From: Gemmatimonadota bacterium
Lineage (GTDB): Bacteria; Gemmatimonadota; Gemmatimonadetes; Gemmatimonadales; Gemmatimonadaceae
Length of the DNA: 64,000 bases
Assembly (NCBI GenBank): GCA_028287235.1
Contig: JAQBQB010000025.1
Coordinates: forward strand, 62,001-126,000
Direction: 5' to 3'
The notes below the pieces were generated by a model. The model worked only from the letters and a program-made list of their open reading frames with translations. It had not been told where the DNA came from and searched no databases. Position numbers and translations under genes: made by a program. This document shows, piece after piece, positions 24,016 to 33,665 of this stretch (the first letter of the stretch is position 1; every line of letters starts with the position of its first letter).

Positions 24016-26675
24016 CACCGCGGCGCAAGAAGTTCTTTCGCTTCCCCTGGCGCACCACGCGCCAGATCCGCGAAGACGTCGACGAGGAGCTCCGCTTCCA
24101 CCTCGACATGCGCGTCGACGCGCTCGTGGCGCTCGGACTCTCGCCCGACGCGGCGCGCACCCGAGCATTGCGCGAGTTCGGCGACCTGGACGACGCCCGC
24201 CGCTACATCGGCGCGGTAGACCGCGACATCGAAGCCGCGCAGCGGCGGAGTGATTTCATGAACGATCTCTGGCACGACATCGGATACGCCTTGCGCAAGC
24301 TTCGCGCGGCGCCGCTCTTCACGCTCGCCGCAATCGTCACGCTCGCTCTCGGTATCGGCGCGAACACGGCCATCTTCAGCGTCGTCAACGGCGTGCTCCT
24401 GAAGCCACTCCCGTTCCCGCAGCCCGAGCGCCTCGTTCGCCTCCGCTTCACGCAGCACGGCCATTCCGACGCCGGCACTCCGATGGACCTCGTCGACAAC
24501 CGCTCGCGCGCCACGAGCTTCGCCGGCTTCTCGGTGATGGAAGGAACGACGGCGAACTTCATCCACGACAACGCCGACGCCGAACGCGTGCAAGGCGTGC
24601 GCGTCGGAACGAACTGGTTCTCCCTGCTCCGCGTGAAACCCATCGCCGGCCGGTTCTTCGCCGACGGCGAGGACCAGGCCGACGCGCCGAACGTCGCCGT
24701 GATCAGCGAAGGCCTCTGGAAGCGCGATTTCGGCGGTGCGCAATCCGTGATCGGCAAGACCGTCCGTATCAACTCACAGCCGTTCACCATCATCGGCGTT
24801 GCGTCGGCGGACCAGCACTACCCGCTGACGGTCGATCTTTGGATGTTGAAGCGGTGGGCGCCGAACGAGCTGGTCGACCAGTCGCGTGGCGCGCGATGGC
24901 TCGGCTTCCTGGCGCGCGTGAAGGATGGCGTCGACGTCTCGACCGCCGACAACGAGGTTGCCAAGATCTCGGAGGCGATGGAGAAACAGTTCCCCGAAGC
25001 GTTCCGCGAGCGTCGCACGCACGTCGTCGCGCTGCAGGACTGGCTCGTCGGCGACGTTCGAAAGCCGCTCTTCATCATGCTGGGCGCCGTCGCGCTGGTG
25101 CTGCTCATCGCCTGCGCGAATGTCGCCAACCTCATGCTCGTCCGCGCCACCGCGCGCGAGGGTGAGATGGCGGTGCGCACGGCCCTCGGGGCCGGACGCG
25201 GGCGACTCGTTCGCCAATTGATGACCGAGAGCGTGATGCTCTCCACGGTCGGCGCGCTCGCCGGACTCGCCGTGGCGAAGCTGGGCATGCACGCGCTGCT
25301 CGGCCGCGCGCCGCAGGACCTCCCGCTCGTCGCGACCGCCTCGATCGACGGCGCCACGCTCGCCGTGACGGCCGTCATCGCGCTGCTCACCGGCGTAGTG
25401 TTCGGCGTGCTGCCGGCGATGCAGGTCGGCAAACACGACCTCGCGACGGCACTTCGCGCCGGCTCGCGCGGCACGCGCACGCGGCCGGGCGCCAATCGCG
25501 CCAAGCGCGCCATCGTGATCGCCGAAGTTGCCGTCGCCGTCACGCTGCTCACCGGTGCGGGTTTGTTGCTGCACAGCTTCGCCAAGCTCCTGTCGGTCGA
25601 CCCGGGCTTCCGCCCCGAAGGCGTGCTGTCGATGAAAATTCTCCTGCCGTCGCGCGCATACGACAGCACGAGCTCGAGAAACTTCATTCACGCGCTCGAG
25701 GAACGCGCGCGCGCGATGCCCGGGGCCAAGAGCGTCGGCATCACGAACATCATTCCGCTCGACGGCGGCGGCTACGGCTTCAGCTTCGCCATCCGCGGAC
25801 GTCCGGCCGGGCGTCCGAGCGACGAGCCGAATACGGAGGTGCGCGAGGTAACGCCGGACTTCTTTGCCACGATGGGCATCCCGGTCCTGCGCGGCCGCGG
25901 CATCATGGCCTCGGACCAACCGGGCGCGCCCAAGGTGCTCGTCGTCAACCGCGCCTTCGCCGATCGATTCTTTCCCAATGAAGAGGTCATTGGCCAGGAG
26001 ATTCGCCTCGGGTGGGGCAAGGAGCCCAAGGGCGAGACGACGCCGATCGTCGGCGTCGTCGGCGACGTGCATGGCGACGCACTCGAGTCCAAGCCGGAGC
26101 CCACGGTCTACGCGTCGATCATGCAGGCGCCCGACGACGGACTTTCGATCGTGGTGCGCACGAACCTCGATCCCGCGTCGCTAGCCGCTCCGCTCCGCGC
26201 GATCGTGCACGAGCTCGATCACGATCTCCCGGTGTTCTCGGTGCAGACCATGGAAGAGCGCGTTGCCGGCTCGGTGGGACGGCAGCGCTTCTACGCGACG
26301 CTGCTCGCGATCTTCGCCGCGGTGGCGCTCATCCTCTCCGCCGTCGGGCTGTACGGCGTCATCGCCTACGCCGTGAGCCAACGCACGCACGAGTTGGGCG
26401 TGCGCGTCGCGCTCGGTGCGACCGGGGACCGCATCTCACGCATGGTCATCGGCGAAGGGCTCACCCTCACCGCGATCGGCGTCGTGATCGGCGTCGCCGG
26501 ATCGTTTGCCGCGGGCAAGCTGGTCGCCACACTGCTCTTCGGCGTAGGGGCGTTCGATCCTCTCACGATTGGGTCCGTCGTCGTCGTGCTCGCCGCTGTG
26601 GCCGCGCTCGCGAGCTGGCTGCCCGCTCGCCGCGCCGCGCGCGTCGATCCACTCGCGGCAATGCGCGGCGACTAG
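24012..26675 (+). CDS. ADOP-type ABC transporter permease (MacB/FtsX-like)
   Basis: An 887-residue membrane protein. Residues 1-85 are the ADOP N-terminal domain (DVDEELRFHLDMRVDALVALGLSPDAARTRALREFGD). A first helix near 95-120 contains LALGIGANTAIFSVVN. Two MacB-like periplasmic core domains follow, alternating with FtsX helices (LIACANVANLMLVRATAREGEMAVRTALGAGRGRL near 370; ILSAVGLYGVIAYAVSQRTHELGVRVALGA near 770). No ATPase gene is adjacent. Such permeases may use an ATPase encoded elsewhere, or act in lipid or lipoprotein handling. GTG 24012 overlaps the padR stop. Its end overlaps the convergent glpD by 4 bases. Confidence 0.92.
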   Translation: MTPRRKKFFRFPWRTTRQIREDVDEELRFHLDMRVDALVALGLSPDAARTRALREFGDLDDARRYIGAVDRDIEAAQRRSDFMNDLWHDIGYALRKLRAAPLFTLAAIVTLALGIGANTAIFSVVNGVLLKPLPFPQPERLVRLRFTQHGHSDAGTPMDLVDNRSRATSFAGFSVMEGTTANFIHDNADAERVQGVRVGTNWFSLLRVKPIAGRFFADGEDQADAPNVAVISEGLWKRDFGGAQSVIGKTVRINSQPFTIIGVASADQHYPLTVDLWMLKRWAPNELVDQSRGARWLGFLARVKDGVDVSTADNEVAKISEAMEKQFPEAFRERRTHVVALQDWLVGDVRKPLFIMLGAVALVLLIACANVANLMLVRATAREGEMAVRTALGAGRGRLVRQLMTESVMLSTVGALAGLAVAKLGMHALLGRAPQDLPLVATASIDGATLAVTAVIALLTGVVFGVLPAMQVGKHDLATALRAGSRGTRTRPGANRAKRAIVIAEVAVAVTLLTGAGLLLHSFAKLLSVDPGFRPEGVLSMKILLPSRAYDSTSSRNFIHALEERARAMPGAKSVGITNIIPLDGGGYGFSFAIRGRPAGRPSDEPNTEVREVTPDFFATMGIPVLRGRGIMASDQPGAPKVLVVNRAFADRFFPNEEVIGQEIRLGWGKEPKGETTPIVGVVGDVHGDALESKPEPTVYASIMQAPDDGLSIVVRTNLDPASLAAPLRAIVHELDHDLPVFSVQTMEERVAGSVGRQRFYATLLAIFAAVALILSAVGLYGVIAYAVSQRTHELGVRVALGATGDRISRMVIGEGLTLTAIGVVIGVAGSFAAGKLVATLLFGVGAFDPLTIGSVVVVLAAVAALASWLPARRAARVDPLAAMRGD

Positions 26676-28285
26676 GCCGATGACACGGAAAAAATCCGCT
26701 CCACTTCGCCCGCATACCCTTCGATCTCCTTCGCATCCCCGCCGAGCGCGCGCACCGCTCGCTCGGCGGCCGCTATTCCATGATCTCGCGTCTCGAACGC
26801 GAGATGCGTGCGCCGAACGAACAGGTCGCCGAGCGTCGTGGCCATCTCCTCGCGAAGCGAATAGCGAAGCTCGCCGATGGTGTAGGGAAGTCCGTCGGCG
26901 ACGACGGTGCGGCCGTCTCCCGTATTGATTTCCGCCAGCACCGCCGGCCAACGGCTGCCGAACGACGAGACGAGATGCGTCGCGAACGGAATGTCGTTCG
27001 TCGCGCGCACCGCGCTGGCGATGAGATCGTTGATCGACGAGAAGTCGCCTCCGAACAATGGGACGGTCTTCGTGAGGTCGCGTCCGGCGCGCAGCCCGAG
27101 ACGCCGCAGCACGACGTGCACGACGTCCGCCGCCATGACGCGGTAGGTCGTGAGCTTGCCGCCGGTGATCGAGACGAGACCGTCGGCGCTCGTGGTGATC
27201 GCGTGCTCCCGCGACGCGCCGCCGGGCGTGTCGCCGCTCGACGGCACGAGCGGACGAATCCCCGCCCACGCGCTCACCACGTCGCTCGTCGTGAGACGGG
27301 CCGCGGGGAAGAAGGCGTTCGCCGAGTCGATCAGGTAGCGCACGTCTTCGTTCGACGCGTGCACGCTGTCGGGTGACGAGGACGTATACGTATCGGTCGT
27401 GCCGATGATCGCATGCGTGTCGGCGGGAAGCACGAACATCACTCGTCCATCCCGCGGCGACGTGAGCGTTAGCGCGTAGGTATTGCCCACGCGCTCCCGC
27501 GGCACAGCGACGTGCGCCCCCTTGCTGCCGCGAACGGCCGGACGTCCGCTCGACGCAATCGACGGATCGAGGTGCCGCAGCTCGTCGCTCCATGGGCCGG
27601 TCGCGTTGACGACGACACGCGCGGTGACGTCCGCCGTCCGTGCGCCGAGCGTGTCGCGCACCCGCGCGCCGATCACTCGACCATTCTCCGAACGGAGGGT
27701 CGTGACCGCGGCATGATTGACCACCACCGCTCCCGCCTCCGCGGCGCTCAACGCGTTGGCGAGCGTCAGCCTCGCGTCATTGGTGGCGGCATCGTAGTAC
27801 CGAGCGCCGCCGAGCAGCCCGTCGGGCCGCAGCATGGGCTCGTGCTCGAGCACGTCGCGCGCATTCAAACGGCGGTGTCGGCCGACGTTTCGAAAGAGCG
27901 CAAGCGCATCATAAAGCATCAAGCCGGCGTCGAGCTTCCAGCGCGGAATCCGCGCGCCTTCATAGACAGGCCAGGTAAACTGCAACGGCCGCACGAGGTG
28001 TGGTGCCATACGGAGCAGCCGGCGCCGCTCGGCGCTCGACTCGAAGACGAGATGCAGCTGCCCATGCTCGAGATAGCGGACACCGCCGTGGATCAGCCGC
28101 GACGACCGGCTCGACGTTCCGCTCGCGAAGTCGTTTTTTTCGACGAGCGCGACGGAAAGCCCGCGCAACGCCGCGTCCCGGGCAATACCGCACCCGGTCA
28201 CGCCACCGCCGATCACGAGCAGATCGAAATGCACTCGGTTCAGCGCCTCGAACCGATCGGCGCGCGACGTCGACAGGGAAGTCAT
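26672..28285 (-). CDS. glpD: Aerobic glycerol-3-phosphate dehydrogenase
   Basis: A 537-residue FAD-dependent dehydrogenase that oxidises glycerol-3-phosphate to dihydroxyacetone phosphate and passes electrons to quinone at the membrane. The FAD dinucleotide fold reads LLVIGGGVTGCGIARDAALRGLSVALVEKND, followed by SGTSSRSSRLIHGGVRYLE, both family hallmarks. TGGKLTTYR is the C-terminal FAD contact. The C-terminal helical cap ends EGYAGEVERIF. ATG 28285 has GGAG upstream. It is divergent from fadI, so fat and glycerol breakdown genes share a 69-base pyrimidine-rich promoter region. Confidence 0.95.
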   Translation of the reverse strand: MTSLSTSRADRFEALNRVHFDLLVIGGGVTGCGIARDAALRGLSVALVEKNDFASGTSSRSSRLIHGGVRYLEHGQLHLVFESSAERRRLLRMAPHLVRPLQFTWPVYEGARIPRWKLDAGLMLYDALALFRNVGRHRRLNARDVLEHEPMLRPDGLLGGARYYDAATNDARLTLANALSAAEAGAVVVNHAAVTTLRSENGRVIGARVRDTLGARTADVTARVVVNATGPWSDELRHLDPSIASSGRPAVRGSKGAHVAVPRERVGNTYALTLTSPRDGRVMFVLPADTHAIIGTTDTYTSSSPDSVHASNEDVRYLIDSANAFFPAARLTTSDVVSAWAGIRPLVPSSGDTPGGASREHAITTSADGLVSITGGKLTTYRVMAADVVHVVLRRLGLRAGRDLTKTVPLFGGDFSSINDLIASAVRATNDIPFATHLVSSFGSRWPAVLAEINTGDGRTVVADGLPYTIGELRYSLREEMATTLGDLFVRRTHLAFETRDHGIAAAERAVRALGGDAKEIEGYAGEVERIFSVSSA

Positions 28286-28354
28286 CGCTCCAATGTAAGA
28301 GGCTTTCCCTCTTCCCCCTTCCCCCGTCCCTCTTCCCCCAATCAGTTTCAACGA

Positions 28355-29653
28355 ATGCCATCCCTCGGTACTCCCGGTCGACGCGTCGCCATCATCGACG
28401 GCGTCCGTACGCCCTTCGCGCGCGCGGGCACCGCATTGAAGGGTCTGTCGGCGATCGAGTTGGGCAAACGGTGCGTCGCCGAGCTGATTCAACGCACCGA
28501 TCTCGATGGAGACTTGGTCGAGGCGATCGTGTACGGAACGGTCGTTCCTTCGGTCATCGCGCCCAACATCGCGCGCGAGGTGTCGCTCATGCCGATGCTG
28601 CCGCGCGGATGTGAGGCGTACACGGTGAGCCGGGCCTGCGCGTCCGCGAATCAGGCGATCACCGACGCGGCCGACCAGATCATACTTGGCCATCACGACG
28701 TGATCATCGCCGGCGGCGCCGAATCGTTGTCCAACGTGCCGATCCTCCATTCGCGGTCGATGTCGGACAAGCTCGTCGCCTTCTCGAAGGCCAAGGGGCC
28801 GGGCGCGCAGCTCGGGATCCTCGGCTCGATCCGGCCGAAGGACTTCGTCCCGATCACGCCGGCCATCGCCGAGCCCTCTACGGGCGAGACGATGGGACAG
28901 TCGGCCGAGAAGATGGCGAAGATCAATCACATCTCGCGCGAGGAGCAGGATCAGTTCGCGCTTCGTTCGCATCGCCTGGCCGCGGTGGGAACAGAGGATG
29001 GACGCCTCACCGCGGAGATCACGCCGGCCTACATCCCGCCGCGCTACGACACGGCGTTGACGAGCGACAACGGCATTCGCGCCGACGCGTCGATCGAGGC
29101 GTTGCGCGCGCTCAAGCCCGTGTTCGACAAGCGGTATGGCACGGTGACGGCCGGCAATGCGTCGCCGCTCACCGACGGCGGCAGCGCCGTGCTGCTCATG
29201 AGCGAAGAGCGTGCGAAGGCCCTCGGTTACACGCCGCGCGCGTACATCCGTTCGTACGCCTACGCCGCGCTCGACCCGGGCGAACAACTGCTCATGGGCC
29301 CGGTGCTCGCGGCGCCGGTGGCGCTCCAGCGCGCGGGACTCTCGCTGGGCGACATCGACTTGGTCGAGATGCACGAGGCGTTCGCCGCGCAGGTGCTGTG
29401 CAATCTCAAAGGGCTCGAGTCGCGCGAGTGGGCGGCACGCGCCGGCTTCTCCGAGCCGGTCGGCGAAGTCGACCGCTCGAAGCTGAACGTCATGGGCGGC
29501 TCCATCTCGATCGGCCACCCCTTCGGCGCCACCGGCGGCCGAATACTCACGACGCTCGCCAACGAGCTCACCCGCCGCGGCGGTCAGTTCGGTCTGATGA
29601 CCGTCTGTGCCGCCGGCGGCATGGGCCACGCGATGGTCATCGAACGGACATGA
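28355..29653 (+). CDS. fadI: Acetyl-CoA C-acyltransferase (3-ketoacyl-CoA thiolase)
   Basis: A 432-residue thiolase for the last step of fatty-acid beta-oxidation. The nucleophilic cysteine lies in SRACASANQ, the histidine in SIGHPFGATGGR and the second cysteine in TVCAAGGMG. Its length and the 60-residue insertion (PGAQLGILGSIRPKDFVPITP) match FadI/trifunctional-beta types rather than biosynthetic thiolases. It overlaps fadJ by ATGA. A much longer in-frame reading to 27512 runs antisense through glpD and was rejected. Confidence 0.93.
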   Translation: MPSLGTPGRRVAIIDGVRTPFARAGTALKGLSAIELGKRCVAELIQRTDLDGDLVEAIVYGTVVPSVIAPNIAREVSLMPMLPRGCEAYTVSRACASANQAITDAADQIILGHHDVIIAGGAESLSNVPILHSRSMSDKLVAFSKAKGPGAQLGILGSIRPKDFVPITPAIAEPSTGETMGQSAEKMAKINHISREEQDQFALRSHRLAAVGTEDGRLTAEITPAYIPPRYDTALTSDNGIRADASIEALRALKPVFDKRYGTVTAGNASPLTDGGSAVLLMSEERAKALGYTPRAYIRSYAYAALDPGEQLLMGPVLAAPVALQRAGLSLGDIDLVEMHEAFAAQVLCNLKGLESREWAARAGFSEPVGEVDRSKLNVMGGSISIGHPFGATGGRILTTLANELTRRGGQFGLMTVCAAGGMGHAMVIERT

Positions 29654-31800
29654 GCGACGAGACACGAGCGGGAACCGGGCAGACGCTCTCCACCGAGCTG
29701 GTCGACGACGTTCTCGTCGTCACGATCGACAAGCCCGGCGAGGCCGTGAACACGCTGAGCACCAATCTCCTCGGCGAGTTCGAGGGCGTGTTTCTGCGCG
29801 TCAATGAGGATGTGCTCATTAAAGGAGTAGTATTGATCTCCGGCAAGCCTGACGGCTTCATTGCCGGCGCCGACATCGAGCAGTTTCTCGAGATCACCAC
29901 GGCGGCCGAGGCCGAACGGGTGAGCCGGCTCGGGCAGGACCTGTTGAATCGCATGGAGAAGCTGCGCGTGCCCGTCGTCGCGGCGATCCACGGAGCCTGC
30001 CTGGGCGGCGGCCTGGAGACGGCGCTGGCGTGCCGGTATCGCATCTGCACCGACCATCCCAAAACGTCGCTCGCGCTGCCCGAAGTGCAACTCGGTCTGA
30101 TTCCCGGCATGGGCGGCACGCAGCGTCTGCCGCGTCGGGTTGGGCTGCAGGCCGCGCTGGACATGATCCTCACCGGCCGCGCGATCCGCGCGAAGAAGGC
30201 GCTCCAGATGGGCCTCGTCGACGAGATGGTGCACCCCGCGATCCTTCGCGAGATCGCCATCGATCGCGCGCGCGGACTCGGCGACGGCACGCGCAAGGCG
30301 TCGCGTCCGTCGAATCATGGCGCGACGAGCCTGCTCCTCGAGCATAATCCCATCGGACGCGGCGTGGTGTTCAAGAAGGCGCGCGCCAGCGTGATGGAGA
30401 AGACGCACGGACACTATCCCGCGCCGCTCGCGGCGCTCGAGGCGGTACAGGCTGGCTATTCGCGCGGCGTCGAGGGCGGTCTGCGCGAAGAGTCGCGCCT
30501 GTTCGGCGAGATGGCCGTGACCGACGTGTCGCACCAGCTCGTCTTCCTGTTCTTCGCGAGCAACTCCCTCAAGAAGGATCCGGGCGTCGACGCGCCGGCG
30601 CCCCCGCCGCGGCCCATCAAGAAGCTCGCGGTGATGGGCGCCGGCTTCATGGGCGCCGGCATCGCGTCGATCGCCGTGCAGCAGGGAACGCTGGTGCGCC
30701 TCAAGGACACCGACACGGCGCGAATCGGCAAAGGATTCGCCGCGATCGCCGGCGTGTTGAAGGAGCGGTTCACGCGCCGCCAGATCACGCGACAGCAGTT
30801 CGACGACTATTTGAGTCTCGTCGGCGGTACGACCGACTACTCGGGCTTCGGCTCGGCCGACCTCGTGATCGAAGCCGTGTTCGAGGACATCGCGCTCAAG
30901 CACAAAGTGCTCGAAGAAGTGGAGCCCGTGATCAACGACTCCACTATCTACGCTTCCAACACGAGCACGATCCCGATCGGCCGGATCGCCGAAGTGGCGC
31001 AGCGTCCCGATCGCGTGCTGGGCATGCACTTCTTCTCGCCCGTGCACCGTATGCCGTTGCTCGAAGTCATCGTCACGCCGATGACCGCGCCCGAGGCCAC
31101 GGTGAGCGCCGTGGCCTACGGCAAAAAGCTTGGAAAGACCGTCATCGTCGTGAACGACGGTCCCGGCTTCTACACGACGCGCACGCTGTCGGCGTATATG
31201 AATGAAGCGGGGCGCCTTCTCGACGAAGGCGCCTCGATCGAGTCGATCGACACCGCGCTCGTCGACTTCGGTTTCCCGGTGGGTCCCATCACCTTGCTCG
31301 ACGAAGTGGGCATCGACGTCGGCGGAAAGGTGGGGCTCGTACTGGCCGAGGCTTTCGGCCCGCGCATGGCGCCGTCTGACGCGATGCGGCGTGTGGTCTC
31401 CACGGGCCGCACGGGCCGAAAGGGAGGGAAGGGCTTTTACCGGTACGACGAGTCGGGCACGAAAGGCCAGGTCGACGATTCGATCTATGAGCTCATCGGC
31501 GGACAGCGTCGCGAGATTCCCGCGCAGGAGATCGTTCAGCGATGCGTGCTCGCCATGGTCAACGAAGCCGTGCGCTGTCTGGAGGAAGGAATTCTGCGCT
31601 CGGCGCGCGACGGCGACATCGGCGCCGTGTTCGGCATCGGATTTCCGCCCTTCCGCGGCGGACCCTTCCGTTACGTAGACAGCGTTGGAGCCCACCGGAT
31701 CGTAGAACAACTGGAAGAGCTGAACGCCCGGTTCCAGCCTCGCTTCGAGCCGGCGCAGCTGTTGATCGAAATGGCGCGGGCGCGTCGGAGCTTTTATTAG
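29650..31800 (+). CDS. fadJ: Fatty-acid oxidation multienzyme: enoyl-CoA hydratase / 3-hydroxyacyl-CoA dehydrogenase
   Basis: A 716-residue multifunctional beta-oxidation enzyme. The crotonase domain (residues 1-200) has the oxyanion-hole segments SGKPDGFIAGADIEQF and HGACLGGGLETALACRYR, with the glutamates of LPEVQLGLIPGMGGTQRLPR. An NAD-binding domain from about residue 320 reads LAVMGAGFMGAGIASIAV, followed by SNTSTIPI and GMHFFSPVHRMPLLEV, then the C-terminal 3HCDH domain. It is co-translated with fadI and should form the alpha2-beta2 complex with it. Confidence 0.94.
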   Translation: MSDETRAGTGQTLSTELVDDVLVVTIDKPGEAVNTLSTNLLGEFEGVFLRVNEDVLIKGVVLISGKPDGFIAGADIEQFLEITTAAEAERVSRLGQDLLNRMEKLRVPVVAAIHGACLGGGLETALACRYRICTDHPKTSLALPEVQLGLIPGMGGTQRLPRRVGLQAALDMILTGRAIRAKKALQMGLVDEMVHPAILREIAIDRARGLGDGTRKASRPSNHGATSLLLEHNPIGRGVVFKKARASVMEKTHGHYPAPLAALEAVQAGYSRGVEGGLREESRLFGEMAVTDVSHQLVFLFFASNSLKKDPGVDAPAPPPRPIKKLAVMGAGFMGAGIASIAVQQGTLVRLKDTDTARIGKGFAAIAGVLKERFTRRQITRQQFDDYLSLVGGTTDYSGFGSADLVIEAVFEDIALKHKVLEEVEPVINDSTIYASNTSTIPIGRIAEVAQRPDRVLGMHFFSPVHRMPLLEVIVTPMTAPEATVSAVAYGKKLGKTVIVVNDGPGFYTTRTLSAYMNEAGRLLDEGASIESIDTALVDFGFPVGPITLLDEVGIDVGGKVGLVLAEAFGPRMAPSDAMRRVVSTGRTGRKGGKGFYRYDESGTKGQVDDSIYELIGGQRREIPAQEIVQRCVLAMVNEAVRCLEEGILRSARDGDIGAVFGIGFPPFRGGPFRYVDSVGAHRIVEQLEELNARFQPRFEPAQLLIEMARARRSFY

Positions 31801-31880
31801 CGTTGCCGGGTAAACAGGTGGACAACCGCCGGTCCCCGTTCCCATTGTGACCCCTCCCCCTCTCCCCAGGTCTGTGCTTC

Positions 31881-32426
31881 GTGGAAGGAAGCTCTGACGC
31901 AGTAATCGTCGCCCGCGTTCTGCGCGGGGATGTGGAGGTGTTCCGGGTGCTGGTCGAGCGATATCGCGACCGGTATGCTCGGTATGCTTTCCATATGCTC
32001 GGCAATCGCGAGGACGCGGAAGAGGCGTTGCAAGACGCTTTCACGCGGGCCTATCGGTCGTTGGCGCGATGCGAGGATCCCGAGCGGTTTGGCGCATGGC
32101 TGTTTCGCATTTTGCTGAATCGTTGCCGAACCATGGGAGCTCGCCGGGGTCGGCGCGCGCGCACGTTCGTCGTCGACGAAGTCGCGCTGCTCGAAGCGGC
32201 GGAGGAGCATCCTGCCGAGCAGGCCGCGTGGCGCGAGGAGATCGATCGCGCGCTGCAACGACTGCGTGCGGATCAGCGGGAAGCGTTCCTGCTGAAATAC
32301 GTCGAAGATCTGGGCTACGACGAAATGTCGCTGCTCACCGGAGTCGGAGTGTCGGCGCTGAAGATGCGGGTCATGCGCGCCTGCGAACGGCTTCGTGAGC
32401 TGCTGAGTGAGGTGCATAATGCGTGA
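31881..32426 (+). CDS. ECF RNA polymerase sigma factor
   Basis: A 181-residue sigma factor of RpoE-like type: region 2 VLVERYRDRYARYAFHMLGNREDAEEALQDAFTRAYRSL with the WLFRI helix, and region 4 ADQREAFLLKYVEDLGYDEMSLLTGVGVSALKMRVMRACERL. The start is GTG 31881. It overlaps the anti-sigma-like gene by 8 bases. It probably responds to a signal passed through the neighbouring membrane protein. Its promoter targets are unknown; I did not find an obvious self-promoter. Confidence 0.92.
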   Translation: MEGSSDAVIVARVLRGDVEVFRVLVERYRDRYARYAFHMLGNREDAEEALQDAFTRAYRSLARCEDPERFGAWLFRILLNRCRTMGARRGRRARTFVVDEVALLEAAEEHPAEQAAWREEIDRALQRLRADQREAFLLKYVEDLGYDEMSLLTGVGVSALKMRVMRACERLRELLSEVHNA

Positions 32427-33003
32427 AGACGACAGCATGATGAGAGAGATCGCGAAGGAGCTTCGCGGCGCAGTGCCGGTGAGCGCGTCGTTCGACGCGC
32501 GCGTCATGGCCAACGTTCGCCGCCTGCCCAGGCATTCGCGCTTCGGCTTGTGGTCGCGCCTCACCACGCCGCGCACCGTCACGGTTACCCCGCTGTCGTG
32601 GGGCCTGCTCGCCGCCTCGCTCGTGCTGTTCGCCTCGCTCGGCGCCGTGCACGCCACGGTCGACTTGAATCGCACCAGCAAGCTGTTCACGAACGCCTTC
32701 TTTCCCACGACCGCGGCGTCCAAGCCCGACCAGCGCGTGCAGTTCGTGCTCGTCGCCCCCGACGCGAAGAAGGTCTCCGTGGTGGGCGACTTCAACGGCT
32801 GGGACGCATCGCATGTGTCCTTTCAGGCGCAGCATCGCGGCGGCGGTGTCTGGTCGGTGACTGCACCGGTGCCCATCGGACACCATCGCTATTCGTTCGT
32901 CGTCGACGACAGCCTCTGGGTCGTCGATCCGACCGCGCCGCGAGTGGTGGACAACGATTACGGAATGGCGAACTCCGCGATCGTCGTCGAAGAACAAAAA
33001 TGA
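32419..33003 (+). CDS. Membrane anti-sigma-like protein with C-terminal CBM48/AMPK-type glycogen-binding domain
   Basis: A 194-residue protein. Residues 1-57 are a basic, helical cytoplasmic part beginning MREDDSMMREIAKELRGAVP, where an anti-sigma domain is expected. A single helix spans about 58-79 (LSWGLLAASLVLFASLG). Residues about 100-190 are an early-set carbohydrate-binding domain: VQFVLVAPDAKKVSVVGDFNGWD, then WSVTAPVPIGHHRYSFVVDD, as in CBM48/AMPK-beta glycogen-binding modules. Its position right after and overlapping an ECF gene makes it the likely anti-sigma factor. The domain would lie outside the membrane, so it might bind a glucan or another ligand as signal; that is inference. 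It overlaps the next gene by ATGA. Confidence 0.8.
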   Translation: MREDDSMMREIAKELRGAVPVSASFDARVMANVRRLPRHSRFGLWSRLTTPRTVTVTPLSWGLLAASLVLFASLGAVHATVDLNRTSKLFTNAFFPTTAASKPDQRVQFVLVAPDAKKVSVVGDFNGWDASHVSFQAQHRGGGVWSVTAPVPIGHHRYSFVVDDSLWVVDPTAPRVVDNDYGMANSAIVVEEQK

Positions 33004-33611
33004 GCGTTGCCGCGCGCACGTTGCTCGCGCTCGCGCTCGTTGCCTCGCCCGCGTTCGCGCAGGACGTCCGGCTCCAGGCGCGCCTCGACAAGCCGACTAT
33101 GGTCGCGGTGAACGCGATCGTCGATTCCGCCCGCCACGCCAAGCTGCCCACCGCGCCGCTCGTCGACAAAGCGCTCGAGGGGGCAGCCAAGGGATCGGAA
33201 GGGCCCAAGATCGTCGCCGCCGTGCAGCAGCTGTCGCTGCGCATGGGTTCGGCGAAGCGCGCGCTCGGCAACACCGCGAGCTCCGATGAGATCAAGGCCG
33301 CCGCCGCCGCGATCGACGCCGGCGTGTCCGTCCGCGATCTGGCGCGTCTACGCGCCGCGGCTGGAAAGCGCCCCGTGACCATGCAGCTGGCCGTTCTCTC
33401 CGATCTCATCGGCGAAGCGGTGCCGATCCCAACGGCCACGAGCCTCGTGGTGCAGCTCGCGAAATCCGGCGTGAAAGATCCCGACCTCGCCCTCTTTCAA
33501 CGCAACGTGCGCAGCGACATCGGCCGCGGCGCCGATCCCACCGCCGCGGCCACCACCAGGGCGCGCGGCCTCGTCCTGCGCACCGGACCGGCTCCCAAGC
33601 CCTCAGAGTAG
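33000..33611 (+). CDS. Exported alanine-rich helical protein of the ECF operon
   Basis: A 203-residue protein with a signal peptide (LLALALVASPAFAQ, cleavage about residue 20). The rest is helix-forming, rich in Ala, Lys and Arg, with no cysteine and no catalytic motif. It starts at ATG 33000 inside the anti-sigma stop, so the three genes sigma/anti-sigma/exported protein form one unit. It may be a periplasmic partner of the CBM48 domain. The function is unknown. Confidence 0.75.
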   Translation: MSVAARTLLALALVASPAFAQDVRLQARLDKPTMVAVNAIVDSARHAKLPTAPLVDKALEGAAKGSEGPKIVAAVQQLSLRMGSAKRALGNTASSDEIKAAAAAIDAGVSVRDLARLRAAAGKRPVTMQLAVLSDLIGEAVPIPTATSLVVQLAKSGVKDPDLALFQRNVRSDIGRGADPTAAATTRARGLVLRTGPAPKPSE

Positions 33612-33665
33612 CGGCCCTACGGACCGATCGGGTACAATTCCCGGTCTATGGTCCCTGGGGAATTC

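Noticed and set aside
27512-29653. Long N-terminal extension of fadI
   Set aside because: It is antisense to glpD; the thiolase starts at ATG 28355.
26672-29665. 997-residue extended reading of glpD
   Set aside because: The extra N-terminal part is antisense to fadI; GlpD begins normally at ATG 28285 with a ribosome binding site.
29584-31845. 753-residue reading frame antisense to fadJ
   Set aside because: Shadow frame with no domain; the plus strand encodes a complete multienzyme.
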